Shown: positions 17,713-26,750 of the stretch, in pieces
How the letters are laid out: each line of letters begins with the position of its first letter
How positions within the stretch are numbered: position 1 is the stretch's first letter
Source of the DNA: Pantoea endophytica
GTDB lineage: Bacteria > Pseudomonadota > Gammaproteobacteria > Enterobacterales > Enterobacteriaceae
Assembly (NCBI RefSeq): GCF_002858935.1
Contig: NZ_PJRT01000007.1
Span: 62,001 to 126,000, forward strand
DNA: 64,000 nucleotides
Direction: 5' to 3'
Program-made: the position numbers and the translations under genes
The notes under the pieces: generated by a model
Seen by the model: the letters and a program-made list of their open reading frames with translations, nothing else
Databases searched by the model: none
What the model was told of the DNA's origin: nothing

Positions 17713-19119
17713 TTATTTTACCAGCACCTGCGCACCGGCGTTTTTCTCCAGTCGCGTTACGTCAAACAGCGACAGCAGCACCAACAGCGCCACACCGGCA
17801 AAGGCGATATGAATATCGCTTTGCGCAATTTCGCTATGCTCCTGCCACAACATGGATGCGCGCAGGAACAGCGCCGCCAGCGCAATACCCGCGCTCATGC
17901 TGAACTGGAAGAAGATGCTGAACACCACCGAGGCATCGCTCATCTTGTTTTGCGGCACATCGGCGAAGCCCAAGCTGTTGTAGCAGCTGAACTGCAGCGA
18001 GCGCGACAGCCCGCCAACAAACAGAATCGCGGCAATCGCGAAGTAGCCCAGCGACGGAGTGAGCAGCAAGCAGCCGAGCATCGCTGCAAGGCTGATCATG
18101 CCATTGAACATCAGCACGCGACGAAAGCCCCAGCGCTTCATCAACCAGGTTGTCGCTGGCTTCATCGCCAGGTTTCCGGCAAATACCCACAGCACCATCG
18201 CACCGGCCTGCGCCGCGCTCCAGCCAAAGCCAAGCTGAAACAGCAACGGCAGCAAATAGGGCACCGCGTTGATCGAGGCGCGGAAGAACGAGCCGCCAAT
18301 CACCGCATTACGGAAGGTGGCAATTTTCATCGCGCTAAACGGCAGCAGCGGCTGCGCATGGCGGAAGCTGTGACGATACGCCAGCCAGCTGCACAGCATG
18401 CCCAGCAGCAGCAACGGAATGCCAAAACTGAGATGCATCTGCCCGAGCGCTTCCAGCGCGATAATTAATGAGGTGCAGGCGGTGGCGGTAAGCACAAAGC
18501 CGCGCACATCAAACGGCCGCCGCTGTTCGCTTTTAAACTGCGGCACCAGATAAGCGGTGGCGATAATGGCGAGGATGCCGAGCGGAATATTGAGCCAGAA
18601 AATCCACGGCCAATGCCCGTAGGTGACAATCAAACCGCCCAGCGGCGGGCCGAGCACCGGCGCAATCAAACCCGGCCAGGTAATAAAGGCGATGGTTTTC
18701 ACCATCTCCTTTTTCTCCGTGACGCGCAGCACTACCATGCGACCGACCGGCACCATCATCGCGCCGCCAATGCCTTGCAGAATGCGGCTCAACGTGAACA
18801 TCGCGAGCGTGTCGCTCAATCCACACAGAATCGACGCGAGGGTGAAAATCAGGATGGCGCTGGCAAACACCGTACGCGCGCCAAAGCGCTCTGCCAGCCA
18901 GCCGCTCATCGGAATAAATACTGCCACCGCCAATAAATAGGCGCTGACGCCAATGTTCAGCGCCACCGGGCTGGAAGCGAAGTCGCGCGCCATCTGCGGA
19001 ATCGCGGTGGTGATCACCGTGGCATCGAGGTTTTCCATAAAGAAGGTCACGGCGACCAACAACGCTAACAGCAGGGTGCGATGGGAGTTCGGTCTGGCTT
19101 CTCTGCCTGAGTCGATCAT
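17713..19119 (-). CDS. DHA2-family MFS multidrug exporter, MdtD-like
   Basis: A 468-residue inner-membrane transporter with 12 or more helices. Motif A-like GWLAERFGARTVF follows the second helix, and the antiporter motif C appears as GPPLGG near residue 155. MENLDATVITTAIPQMA is the typical DHA2 first helix, and the sequence resembles E. coli MdtD in order and spacing. It would exchange drugs or metabolites for protons. The start at ATG 19119 has AGGACC upstream; a TTG 30 bp further on is weaker. It stands alone; its neighbour to the right is the dehydrogenase on the same strand, 161 bp away across repeat B1. Confidence 0.87.
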   Translation of the reverse strand: MIDSGREARPNSHRTLLLALLVAVTFFMENLDATVITTAIPQMARDFASSPVALNIGVSAYLLAVAVFIPMSGWLAERFGARTVFASAILIFTLASILCGLSDTLAMFTLSRILQGIGGAMMVPVGRMVVLRVTEKKEMVKTIAFITWPGLIAPVLGPPLGGLIVTYGHWPWIFWLNIPLGILAIIATAYLVPQFKSEQRRPFDVRGFVLTATACTSLIIALEALGQMHLSFGIPLLLLGMLCSWLAYRHSFRHAQPLLPFSAMKIATFRNAVIGGSFFRASINAVPYLLPLLFQLGFGWSAAQAGAMVLWVFAGNLAMKPATTWLMKRWGFRRVLMFNGMISLAAMLGCLLLTPSLGYFAIAAILFVGGLSRSLQFSCYNSLGFADVPQNKMSDASVVFSIFFQFSMSAGIALAALFLRASMLWQEHSEIAQSDIHIAFAGVALLVLLSLFDVTRLEKNAGAQVLVK

Positions 19120-19205
19120 GCGAGGTCCTGCGAAAACAGAAGGATGCAAAGACTTTTAATGAAAAGCGCGGCAGGTGCAAATCAAAATCACAGAATGTAT
19201 AAGTC

Positions 19206-19260
19206 TTAGCGGCGCAATTCATTGCTCGATGAATCGCGCCGCTAAGCAATGTGCGATGAC
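19206..19260. repeat. family-B palindromic intergenic repeat, copy B1
   Basis: A core of TTAGCGGCGC ... GCGCCGCTAA arms with an inner ATTC/GAAT dyad is followed by a tail AATGTGCGATGA. It shares core and tail with copies at 31.9 and 56.9 kb. It lies between the MFS gene and the dehydrogenase. Confidence 0.85.
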
Positions 19261-19280
19261 AGGATGCGCACTGGATAAAA

Positions 19281-20369
19281 TCAGATGGTTTCTGCCACGG
19301 TAGCTTTTGCCTCAATAAACGCTATCACCGCTTTCGTCACCTCTGCCGTATTCGCTGTGCCGCCAACATCCGGTGTCAAAATGCCCTGAGCGCAGACATA
19401 TTCAACACCTTGCATAATCAGCGCCGCAGCATCCCGCTCGCCGAGGTGCTCCAGCATCTGTACCGCCGTCCAGAACGTGGCGATCGGATTGGCGATGCCT
19501 TTGCCGGTGATATCAAACGCCGAGCCGTGAATCGGTTCGAACATCGACGGGAAGCGACGTTCAGGATCAATGTTGGCGGTGGGCGCCACGCCCAAACTGC
19601 CCGCCAGCGCGCCGGCCAGATCCGACAGAATATCGGCGTGCAGATTGGTGGCGACAATGGTATCGAGGCTCTGCGGATGCAGCGTCATGCGATGCGTCAT
19701 CGCATCCACCAGCATCTTATCCCACTGCACATCCGGGAACTCCTGCGCCACTTCAGCGGCAATCTCATCCCACATCACCATGCCGTGACGCTGGGCGTTG
19801 GATTTGGTCACCACCGTCAGCAGCTTGCGTGGACGCGACTGCGCCAGTTTGAAGGCATAACGCATAATGCGCGTCACGCCAACGCGGGTGAAGATCGCCA
19901 CTTCGGTGCCGACTTCTTCCGGCAAACCACGATGCGCGCGCCCACCATTACCGGAATATTCGCCTTCTGAGTTTTCCCGCACAATCACCCAGTCGAGATC
20001 GCCGGGGCCGCGATTGCGCAGCGGCGAGGTGACGCCCGGCAGAATTTTGGTCGGACGCACGTTGGCGTACTGGTCAAAGCCCTGACAAATTGGCAAACGC
20101 AAACCCCACAGCGTGATGTGATCCGGCACGTCGGGCGCGCCGACCGCACCAAAGTAAATCGCATCAAACGTCTTCAGCGTTTGCAGGCCATCTTCCGGCA
20201 TCATTACGCCGTGTTGCTTGTAGTAATCCGAGCCCCAGTCAAAGGTTTGCACCGTAAACGTCAGCTGCGGATCGTGACGCGTCAACGCGTGCAGCACGGC
20301 TACGCCAGCAGAGATCACTTCCGGGCCAATACCATCCGCAGGAATCGCGGCAATTGAGTAGTTACGCAT
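19281..20369 (-). CDS. tartrate / D-malate dehydrogenase (decarboxylating), TtuC/DmlA type
   Basis: A 362-residue member of the isocitrate/isopropylmalate dehydrogenase family. Visible signatures are IPADGIGPEV, FGAVGAPDVPDH, the VVRENSEGEYSG motif and ATNLHADILSDL with metal-binding aspartates. It oxidatively decarboxylates a 2-hydroxy-diacid (D-malate, tartrate or similar) with NAD+ and Mg/Mn. GGAG precedes the ATG. It is downstream of a diacid/organic-anion type MFS carrier with an 18-bp gap and shares a divergent LysR regulator, exactly the layout of a small hydroxy-acid catabolic operon. D-malate versus tartrate preference cannot be decided from sequence. Confidence 0.9.
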   Translation of the reverse strand: MRNYSIAAIPADGIGPEVISAGVAVLHALTRHDPQLTFTVQTFDWGSDYYKQHGVMMPEDGLQTLKTFDAIYFGAVGAPDVPDHITLWGLRLPICQGFDQYANVRPTKILPGVTSPLRNRGPGDLDWVIVRENSEGEYSGNGGRAHRGLPEEVGTEVAIFTRVGVTRIMRYAFKLAQSRPRKLLTVVTKSNAQRHGMVMWDEIAAEVAQEFPDVQWDKMLVDAMTHRMTLHPQSLDTIVATNLHADILSDLAGALAGSLGVAPTANIDPERRFPSMFEPIHGSAFDITGKGIANPIATFWTAVQMLEHLGERDAAALIMQGVEYVCAQGILTPDVGGTANTAEVTKAVIAFIEAKATVAETI

Positions 20370-20387
20370 GATGTTTCTCCAGTTAGG

Positions 20388-21698
20388 TCAATGTGTATGA
20401 GGATGAGCAAGCTCTGCGGGATGCGGTGTTTTGCCGCGGGCAGAGAGAATCAGAACTACAATCGCCGATAGCACCAGCAGCCCGGCAACAAAATAGAGTC
20501 CCCACGTATAGCTGCCCGTTTGCTGACGGATCACGCCAATCATCATTGGGCCGACAAAACCGCCAAGGTTGCCGATAGAGTTGATGGTGGCGATGCCCGC
20601 GGCCGCCGCGGGACCGCTCAGGAACAGCGTCGGCATGCTCCACAGCGGCGGTTTGGAGGCGCTGATGCCGACGGTGACCAGCGTCAGGGCGATAATCACC
20701 GTAAACAGCGTGCTGACGTTCCCGGCATAAATCAGTCCGGCAGCCGCCAGCAAACAGGCACCGATAACATGCCAGCTGCGCTCTTTGGTGCGGTCCGAAT
20801 GGCGCGCCCACAGAATCATGCCGATCACGCCCAGTACCGCCGGGAAGGCGTTGAGGAAACCAATTTCTATTGAGGACGCGCCGAAGCTGCGGATGATTTG
20901 CGGTGACCAGATGCCGAGGGTGTACAAACCTGCGGATGTGCCGAAATAGACCAGCGCCAGCGCTAACACACGCTTATCGGCCAGTCCGCGCCAGGCGCTG
21001 CTGTGGCTTTGATTGGCCGCGCGCGCCTGTTCTTCGGCCTGCATGGTCTTTTCCAGCCACGCCCGTTCTTCATCGGTGAGCCACTTGGCTTTCGCCGGGC
21101 GATCGGTGAGGTAAAACAGCACCACGATGCCGAATATCAGTGCCGGTATCGCTTCCAGCACAAACATCCATTGCCAACCGGCGTAGCCAAGCAGGCCATG
21201 CATCTCCAGTAATGCGGCGGAAATGGGCGAACCTAACGCAGTGGAAAGTGGGGCCGCAGCCATAAAGATGGCGGTAACCTGCGCACGTTTCGCCGCCGGG
21301 AACCAGTAACTGAGATAAAGGATGATGCCGGGGAAGAAACCGGCTTCCGCTACGCCAAGCAGAAAGCGCAGCAGGTAGAAGCTGGTGGTGCCCTGCACAA
21401 ATGCCATGCAGCCGGAAACCAATCCCCATGTGATCATGACGCGCGCAATCCAGATGCGGGCGCCGACTTTATGCAGAATTAAATTCGACGGCACTTCAAA
21501 CAGAAAATAACCGAGAAAAAAGATTCCAGCGCCAAAGCCAAATACCGTGGGCGAGAAACCTAAATCCTGATTCATAGTTAATGCAGCAAAACCAATATTG
21601 ACGCGATCGAGAAAAGCGATGAAGTAGAGCAGCATGATGAAGGGCACAATGCGTAACGTCACTTTACGCATCACCCTTTTTTCGAGGTGAGAGTTCAT
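20388..21698 (-). CDS. MFS transporter, anion:cation symporter (TtuB/phthalate permease) type
   Basis: A 436-residue MFS protein of the anion:cation symporter family. DRVNIGFAALTMNQDLGFS is the classic first loop of this family, followed by LGYFLFEVPSNLI and AEAGFFPGIILYLSYWFP. Twelve helices. Relatives import tartrate, glucarate, phthalate and related organic anions with H+. It is the first gene of the operon with the decarboxylating dehydrogenase, so it most likely imports the dehydrogenase substrate. Confidence 0.9.
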   Translation of the reverse strand: MNSHLEKRVMRKVTLRIVPFIMLLYFIAFLDRVNIGFAALTMNQDLGFSPTVFGFGAGIFFLGYFLFEVPSNLILHKVGARIWIARVMITWGLVSGCMAFVQGTTSFYLLRFLLGVAEAGFFPGIILYLSYWFPAAKRAQVTAIFMAAAPLSTALGSPISAALLEMHGLLGYAGWQWMFVLEAIPALIFGIVVLFYLTDRPAKAKWLTDEERAWLEKTMQAEEQARAANQSHSSAWRGLADKRVLALALVYFGTSAGLYTLGIWSPQIIRSFGASSIEIGFLNAFPAVLGVIGMILWARHSDRTKERSWHVIGACLLAAAGLIYAGNVSTLFTVIIALTLVTVGISASKPPLWSMPTLFLSGPAAAAGIATINSIGNLGGFVGPMMIGVIRQQTGSYTWGLYFVAGLLVLSAIVVLILSARGKTPHPAELAHPHTH

Positions 21699-21786
21699 AT
21701 TAAAGTGCTCCAGATTGTGTAGGGTGGTGTTATTTTTTGTAATCGAGTTCAGTATGCAGTTTTACTTTGGCTTATCATCAGATGTG

Positions 21787-21811
21787 GATTATATAAACTA
21801 TTTGCATAATC
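21787..21811. promoter_or_regulatory. candidate LysR-type operator between the carrier operon and its regulator
   Basis: GATTAT and ATAATC are separated by 13 bp, a dyad containing the T-N11-A core preferred by LysR proteins. It lies 17 bp upstream of the LysR start, in the divergent promoter region. Confidence 0.5.
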
Positions 21812-21827
21812 AGCGGGTGAGGGGAAT

Positions 21828-22736
21828 GTGGATATAAATCAATTGCGTTGCTTTATTTCGGTCGGTAAAGAACTGCATTTTGGCCGCGCCGCACAAAAGA
21901 TGGAAATGATGCCTGCGTCACTTTCTCGCTTCATTCGTTTACTGGAAGAGGACCTCGGCGTGCGTCTGTTAAATCGATCGACGCGTAATGTTTCATTAAC
22001 TGCCGAAGGCGCGCTCTTTTTTGACGACGCCAGCAAATTAATCGATCAATTTGATGCGCTGGCGAAACGTTTTAAAGTGGGATTAAAAGATGAACGCCGC
22101 ACATTACGTATTGGTGCGATTGATAGTGCCGCGCGTGGGTTAGTTCCGGCGTTACTTAATTTATTTGTTCCGCTGCATCCGCACAGCGATATTCATATTA
22201 TTGAAGACAAAACCATTAATTTAATTCCGAAATTAAAGTCGGGTTGGCTGGATATGATTTTTATTCGCGAGCCGCAAAGTATTGATGCGTCATTAGCGGT
22301 GCGCTTTATCACGCGCGAAAGCTGCGTGCTGGCGGTGCCGATTCAGCATGCGCTGGCGGCTCGTGAACGGGTGGCGGTGGCCGATTTTCAACACGAAGCG
22401 ATGATCATTCCAGACCGGCGCACACGCCCGCACAGTCACGATCTCACCATGAGCCTGTTTAAACTGGCGGGATTCACGCCGCACATCGCGCAGTTTGCCG
22501 AAGAGAAGCAAACCATCCTGAGCCTGGTTGCTGCGGGGCTGGGATTGGCGGTGGTGCCCGCCTCGTATCGCACCATGAACAGCGACAGCGTTAGCTATAT
22601 TGCGCTGGATCTGCCGGAGCAGATTAAAGGATTGCCATTGAGCATTGCCTGGCAGAAGGGCAACGAAGATCGGTTTCTGCGCGAGATGCTGCGCCTGTTG
22701 CATGAGCATCAGCGTGAGCTGACGGATAAGTTGTGA
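21828..22736 (+). CDS. LysR-family regulator of the hydroxy-diacid operon
   Basis: A 302-residue LysR protein with start GTG (VDINQLRCFISVGKELHFG) preceded by GAGGGGA. HTH lies around AAQKMEMMPASLSRFIRLLE and the effector domain from about 92. It is divergent from the MFS-dehydrogenase operon with about 130 bp between, the usual arrangement for an activator using the pathway substrate as inducer. No ATG exists in frame nearby, which supports the GTG. Confidence 0.9.
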   Translation: MDINQLRCFISVGKELHFGRAAQKMEMMPASLSRFIRLLEEDLGVRLLNRSTRNVSLTAEGALFFDDASKLIDQFDALAKRFKVGLKDERRTLRIGAIDSAARGLVPALLNLFVPLHPHSDIHIIEDKTINLIPKLKSGWLDMIFIREPQSIDASLAVRFITRESCVLAVPIQHALAARERVAVADFQHEAMIIPDRRTRPHSHDLTMSLFKLAGFTPHIAQFAEEKQTILSLVAAGLGLAVVPASYRTMNSDSVSYIALDLPEQIKGLPLSIAWQKGNEDRFLREMLRLLHEHQRELTDKL

Positions 22737-22739
22737 TTT

Positions 22740-22836
22740 CCCTCACCTTAACCCTCTCCCAGAGGGAGAGGAAACTGGCCGCTGCGGAGTTTAACAATTC
22801 CCTCTCCCGCCTGCGGGAGAGGGCCAGGGTGAGGGG
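22740..22836. repeat. family-A palindromic repeat pair, copy A1
   Basis: It opens with CCCTCACCTTAACCCTCTCC and closes with its near reverse complement, ending GGGTGAGGGG. The inside carries a second hairpin around CTCCCGCCTGCGGGAG. A conserved GCGCAC tail follows. Confidence 0.9.
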
Positions 22837-22943
22837 CAAAGCGCACTTTCCACCCTGTGGCTAATTCCCACCACTCTCTCTATGATGAAAACTTTCCCGC
22901 GCCAATGTCGGGAACGATCAATGAGTTAGGGAAAAATTGCGCG

Positions 22944-23903
22944 ATGACCATTTTAAACGACCTGGATTTGCGGCAGCTGGAAGCCTTTTCGGCGGTGATC
23001 TCTGCCGGTAGCATCACGGCGGCGGCGAAGGCGCTCAATCGCTCGCAGCCGGCGGTGTCGCGTTTGATTCAGGAGCTGGAACAATCGCTGGGTTATCCGC
23101 TGTTTATCCGCAACGGGCCGCGCATTCATCCTTCGGAAGAGGCGCTGCAGCTGCATCAATACGTGCAGAAAGCGCTGCTCTCGCTGCAGCAGATTCGCCT
23201 GCGCGCGCAGGAGATCGCCCATCAGCAGCATCGTCCGCTGAGCATCGCCGCCACGCCGGCATTGGCGGCGGGTTTGCTGCCGCAGGCGCTGGCCGCGCTG
23301 AATCTGCAGAACAAAGTGCAGATCATCAGCGAATCCGCCGTGCAGACGGCGCATGCGGTGATCACTGCCGAAGCCGATCTCGGTTTATGCAGTTTGCCGC
23401 TGGAGCATCACGCGGTGGAACTGCACTGGATTGGCCAGTCGCAATGCGTGGTGGCGCTGCCAGAGCATGACGAGCTGGCGGCGCAATCTCAGCTGTCGTT
23501 AAGCAGCCTGGCGGGACGCCGTTTGATTGCACCGTGGAGCCCGCAGCGGTTGCGCGGGCGCTACGAAAAGGCGCTGAAAATGGTCAAAACGCCGCTGCAC
23601 GAAACCATCGAAACCAACTCCTCCGCCAATATTCTTGGCTGCGTGCGCGCCGGGCTGGGCGTGGCGATTCTCGAACCGGTCACCGGTTGGGGCATGCCGC
23701 TGGCCGGTGTGGCGATTCGTCCAATTGAGGAGGATATTCCCTACTACTTTGGCGTGATCACGCCGCAGGGAAGACAGATTTCAGCTGCCGCGCAGGCGCT
23801 GGTTGAGGCGTTAGCCAGCGCGGCCGCCGATTTGCTGCCGGGTTTTGAGCGTCTGCCCGCCAGCGAGCATCCGCGTATTATGCGGTTGATTAATCAGGAT
23901 TAA
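22944..23903 (+). CDS. LysR-family regulator, OccR-like branch
   Basis: A 319-residue LysR regulator. MTILNDLDLRQLEAFSAVI and HTH KALNRSQPAVSRLIQELE resemble the branch that includes the opine-type regulators OccR/NocR. The start at 22944 fits the family; the open frame extends 87 bp upstream without similarity. It precedes, on the same strand, the flavin monooxygenase/CMD/ABC cluster (340-bp gap), so it is the best candidate for its regulator. Effector unknown. Confidence 0.85.
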   Translation: MTILNDLDLRQLEAFSAVISAGSITAAAKALNRSQPAVSRLIQELEQSLGYPLFIRNGPRIHPSEEALQLHQYVQKALLSLQQIRLRAQEIAHQQHRPLSIAATPALAAGLLPQALAALNLQNKVQIISESAVQTAHAVITAEADLGLCSLPLEHHAVELHWIGQSQCVVALPEHDELAAQSQLSLSSLAGRRLIAPWSPQRLRGRYEKALKMVKTPLHETIETNSSANILGCVRAGLGVAILEPVTGWGMPLAGVAIRPIEEDIPYYFGVITPQGRQISAAAQALVEALASAAADLLPGFERLPASEHPRIMRLINQD

Positions 23904-24243
23904 ATATCTCACCCCAATCGTATTTTTTAGCGGTGCGATAAATCGCGCCGCTCCGAAATATACGTGATGTCAGTCATCACCCAGCGTATAAAAATCTTCT
24001 TTTAACAAGCCTTATAACATTTCCGGCATAAGATATAAGAAATCCATTGGTCAAAAGCTGAGCGCGATTATTGACTCTGTTTTAGGGCAAGAGGATTATG
24101 CGAAGCCTTAGCTCTTACTATGCGTTTTGGTGATTATCAACCATTAACTATGCGTTATCAGGATAATGGAAATGCATAGTCACTCACGCGCTTTGGTGGT
24201 TTCGTCCGCACTCTGGCCACCGCTTATTTCTGGGAAAACATGT
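23904..24243. other. intergenic region upstream of the monooxygenase/ABC cluster
   Basis: No credible separate gene. It holds the degenerate family-B copy B2 at 23928-23953 and two direct copies of ACTATGCGTT (24117-24126 and 24147-24156) spaced 30 bp apart, just ahead of the next gene. The spacing puts them on the same face of the helix, so they could be an activator site. Confidence 0.5.
23928..23953. repeat. family-B repeat, degenerate copy B2
   Basis: TAGCGGTGCGATAAATCGCG continues to GCCGCT, a shortened core with a tail-like AAATATACGTGATG after it. Confidence 0.6.
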
Positions 24244-25698
24244 ATGACTTATGCCGCCGATGGCCTTGCCACGCTGGAAGCTCAGCTTCAGCAGGATCTG
24301 GAATATCTTGAACTGCCCGCTAAATCCTGGGTGCCCGAGCGCACGCAGGATGGCGCACCCGTGCGTGACGTGGTGGTGATCGGCGCGGGCATGTGCGGGC
24401 TGGCGGCGGTGGCGAAATTGCAGTTCAGCGGCATCAGCAATGTGGTGGCGTATGACGCCGCACCCGCCGGGCTGGAAGGTCCGTGGGTGACCTTTGCGCG
24501 CATGGAAACGCTGCGTTCACCGAAATCTCTACAAGGCCCGGCGCTCGGCATGGCGCAACTGACGTTCCGCGCGTGGTTCACCGCGCAGTGGGGCAAAGAA
24601 ACCTGGCAAGCGCTGGATAAAATTCCCAAAGCGCAGTGGATGGATTATCTGATTTGGTATCGCAAGGTGCTGAATCTGCCGGTGCGCAACAATGTGCGCG
24701 TCACCCACATTGGCTTTGCTGGCGATCTGATTGCGCTCGATGTAAGCGGTGCCGAAACCGGCCGCATATACACTCGCCGCTTGGTGCTGGCCACCGGACG
24801 TTCTGGTCTTGGCGGCTTCGCCGTGCCGGATTTCCTGCAAGGTATTAGCCGCCAGTTCTGGGCGCACTCCGCCGACGACATTGATTTCGCTGCCCTGCAG
24901 GGCAAACGCATCGCGGTGATTGGCGCAGGTGCATCGTCAATGGATAACGCCGCCACCGCGCTGGAAAACGGCGCGGGCGCGGTGGATCTGCTGATTCGTC
25001 GTAAGCAGATGCCGCGCATCAACAAAATGACCGGCATCGGCAGTCAGGGCGTGGTGCACGGCATGCATCAGCTGCCGGACGCGTGGAAGTGGAAGTTTGT
25101 CGATTACACCGCCACCACGCAAACGCCGCCGCCGCGCTCATCGACGCTGCGCGTATCGCGTCATGCCAATGCTCGCTTCTTGCTTGATTGCGGCATCAAA
25201 GCGGTCAAGCAAGAGGTCAATGGGCTGCTGATCGAAACCACGCAAGGCGCGCTGCGCTACGACTACCTCATTGCGGCTACCGGCTTTAGTAACGATTTCC
25301 ACGACCGCCCGGAGTTTGCCGCGCTCGCGCCACATATCCGCAGCTGGCGCGACGGACGTTATCAGCCCGAAATGGGCGCGCCGCGGGCCAATCTGCTGGA
25401 AGCGCCGGATCTCAGCCCCGCCTTTGAATTTCGCGAACTGACACCAGGCGCATGCCCGCTATTGGCGCACATTCACTGCTTCAACGATGCCGCGATGCTG
25501 ACGCACGGCAAAGTCTCCGGCGATATTCCGGCGGTGAGCGCCGGTGCCGATCGTCTGGTGCGCGGCATTACCGCTTCGCTGTTTGCCGAAGACGTCGAGC
25601 AGCATTACGCCAACTTACAGGCTTTTGACACCCCTGAATTGCAGGGCGATGAATGGGTGGATTCCACGCCCTTACTCAACCAGGAGAACGCGCAGTGA
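24244..25698 (+). CDS. FAD/NAD(P)-dependent flavin monooxygenase-like oxidoreductase
   Basis: A 484-residue two-dinucleotide-domain flavoprotein. The FAD motif is VVVIGAGMCGLAAVAKLQF (residues 43-61), the NADPH motif IAVIGAGASSMDNAATALE (about 220-238), and the late signature IAATGFSNDF resembles the ATG(F/Y) motif of flavin monooxygenases and N-hydroxylases. It probably hydroxylates or oxygenates a small substrate with NADPH and O2. A longer start at 24166 is possible; 24244 has GGGA upstream. Its stop overlaps the next gene's GTG by three bases, so it heads a seven-gene operon with two CMD-fold proteins and an ABC importer. The substrate is presumably what the importer brings in. Confidence 0.82.
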   Translation: MTYAADGLATLEAQLQQDLEYLELPAKSWVPERTQDGAPVRDVVVIGAGMCGLAAVAKLQFSGISNVVAYDAAPAGLEGPWVTFARMETLRSPKSLQGPALGMAQLTFRAWFTAQWGKETWQALDKIPKAQWMDYLIWYRKVLNLPVRNNVRVTHIGFAGDLIALDVSGAETGRIYTRRLVLATGRSGLGGFAVPDFLQGISRQFWAHSADDIDFAALQGKRIAVIGAGASSMDNAATALENGAGAVDLLIRRKQMPRINKMTGIGSQGVVHGMHQLPDAWKWKFVDYTATTQTPPPRSSTLRVSRHANARFLLDCGIKAVKQEVNGLLIETTQGALRYDYLIAATGFSNDFHDRPEFAALAPHIRSWRDGRYQPEMGAPRANLLEAPDLSPAFEFRELTPGACPLLAHIHCFNDAAMLTHGKVSGDIPAVSAGADRLVRGITASLFAEDVEQHYANLQAFDTPELQGDEWVDSTPLLNQENAQ

Positions 25699-26177
25699 GT
25701 GACGCAATTGATCGCGCAGTCGGCTTAAACGCTGAAGATGCGCTGTACGGCACGCGCCGCCTGCGCCCGGAATTTGTTGACGGCGCGGAGCAGTGCCGCA
25801 TCTCGGTGCTGGCACCCAACGACGATCAGGGCTTAGCGCCGGATGTACGTTTTGCGCTGGCGCAGCGCATGGCGCAGATGAATAACGATGCCGCGCTGCA
25901 ACAGGATTATCAGACGCAGCTGGCGGCGTTGCAGCCTTCAGAGGCGCTGCTGGCGCTGGCGGCAGGCGCCACCGATCTGCCAGAACCGCTGGCGACCATC
26001 GCGCGCCACGCCGATCTGGTTACCCAGCAGCCAATGCACGCCACCGAGCAGCACATTCGCCTGCTGGAGCAGGCCGGATTGACTCATCCGCAGATTGTGG
26101 CGCTCTCCGAGCTGATCGCTTTTATTAACTTCCAGACGCGCGTTGCGGCCGGATTACGCTTGTTGAGGTCTGCATGA
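25695..26177 (+). CDS. CMD (carboxymuconolactone decarboxylase-like) domain protein
   Basis: A 160-residue helical protein of the CMD/AhpD superfamily. I associate its pairing with the next gene with the TIGRFAM pair Avi_7170/Avi_7169, from memory. ATEQHIRLLEQAGLTHPQI followed by ALSELIAFINFQTRVAAG is the AhpD-like segment, but the CxxC redox pair is missing, so it may be a structural or non-redox partner. The start is GTG 25695 overlapping the preceding stop, with AGGAG 9 nt upstream. Its last bases overlap the next gene (ATGA). Likely forms a complex with that product. Confidence 0.78.
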   Translation: MSDAIDRAVGLNAEDALYGTRRLRPEFVDGAEQCRISVLAPNDDQGLAPDVRFALAQRMAQMNNDAALQQDYQTQLAALQPSEALLALAAGATDLPEPLATIARHADLVTQQPMHATEQHIRLLEQAGLTHPQIVALSELIAFINFQTRVAAGLRLLRSA

Positions 26178-26740
26178 TTCCGTCGGTTAATCTCAAGCCG
26201 CTGCACTGGCATCCGTATATCGCGCCGGTTGAGGTAGAAGAGGCCACGCCCGCGCAGCTCGATGCGATGAAAGTGACGCCATCGAATAAGAAGATCTCCG
26301 AATATGTGCGCACGTTAGCACACGATCCCGACAGCTACGTGGCGCGGACCGTGCTGTTCAACGCCATTATGTATGTCGATGGCGGGCTGGATCGCGCGGA
26401 TCGTGAACTCGGCGCGCTGGGCGCGTCGATCGTTAACGGCTGCAAATATTGCGCGGTGGTGCATGCGCGTCGCCATGCGCAGCTGGCGGAGAGCGATGCG
26501 GTGGTGAGCGCCATCTATTTTGATCGTGCGGATGTGCTCGGCGAGCGTGATGCGGCGATCTACCGTTTTGCCCGCCGCCTGTCGGTGACGCCGTCAGAAG
26601 CCAGCGTCGAAGATATAGCGGCACTGCGCGCGGTCGGCATGAACGATCAGGAGATTATCGATCTGATCCACGCCATCGCCATTTTTGGCTGGGCCAACCG
26701 TCTGATGCATGTGCTTGGCCATGCTGACCTGCACAAATAA
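26174..26740 (+). CDS. AhpD-like peroxidase-related protein (CxxC motif)
   Basis: A 188-residue AhpD/CMD-fold protein carrying the redox motif NGCKYCAVVHARRH, with the pattern C-x2-C-x3-H of AhpD-type alkylhydroperoxidases. In the family the cysteine pair cycles between disulfide and dithiol to reduce peroxides or accept electrons from a partner. ATG overlaps the previous stop. It is the third gene of the monooxygenase/ABC operon, so it may remove peroxide leaked by the flavoprotein or act on the oxygenated product. Specific substrate unknown. Confidence 0.85.
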   Translation: MIPSVNLKPLHWHPYIAPVEVEEATPAQLDAMKVTPSNKKISEYVRTLAHDPDSYVARTVLFNAIMYVDGGLDRADRELGALGASIVNGCKYCAVVHARRHAQLAESDAVVSAIYFDRADVLGERDAAIYRFARRLSVTPSEASVEDIAALRAVGMNDQEIIDLIHAIAIFGWANRLMHVLGHADLHK

Positions 26741-26750
26741 GGGCTGCTGC

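Noticed and set aside
17707-18468. 253-codon rightward ORF in the MFS exporter
   Set aside because: Antisense shadow; composition dominated by Gln, Arg, His and Ala; the leftward frame has clear MFS motifs.
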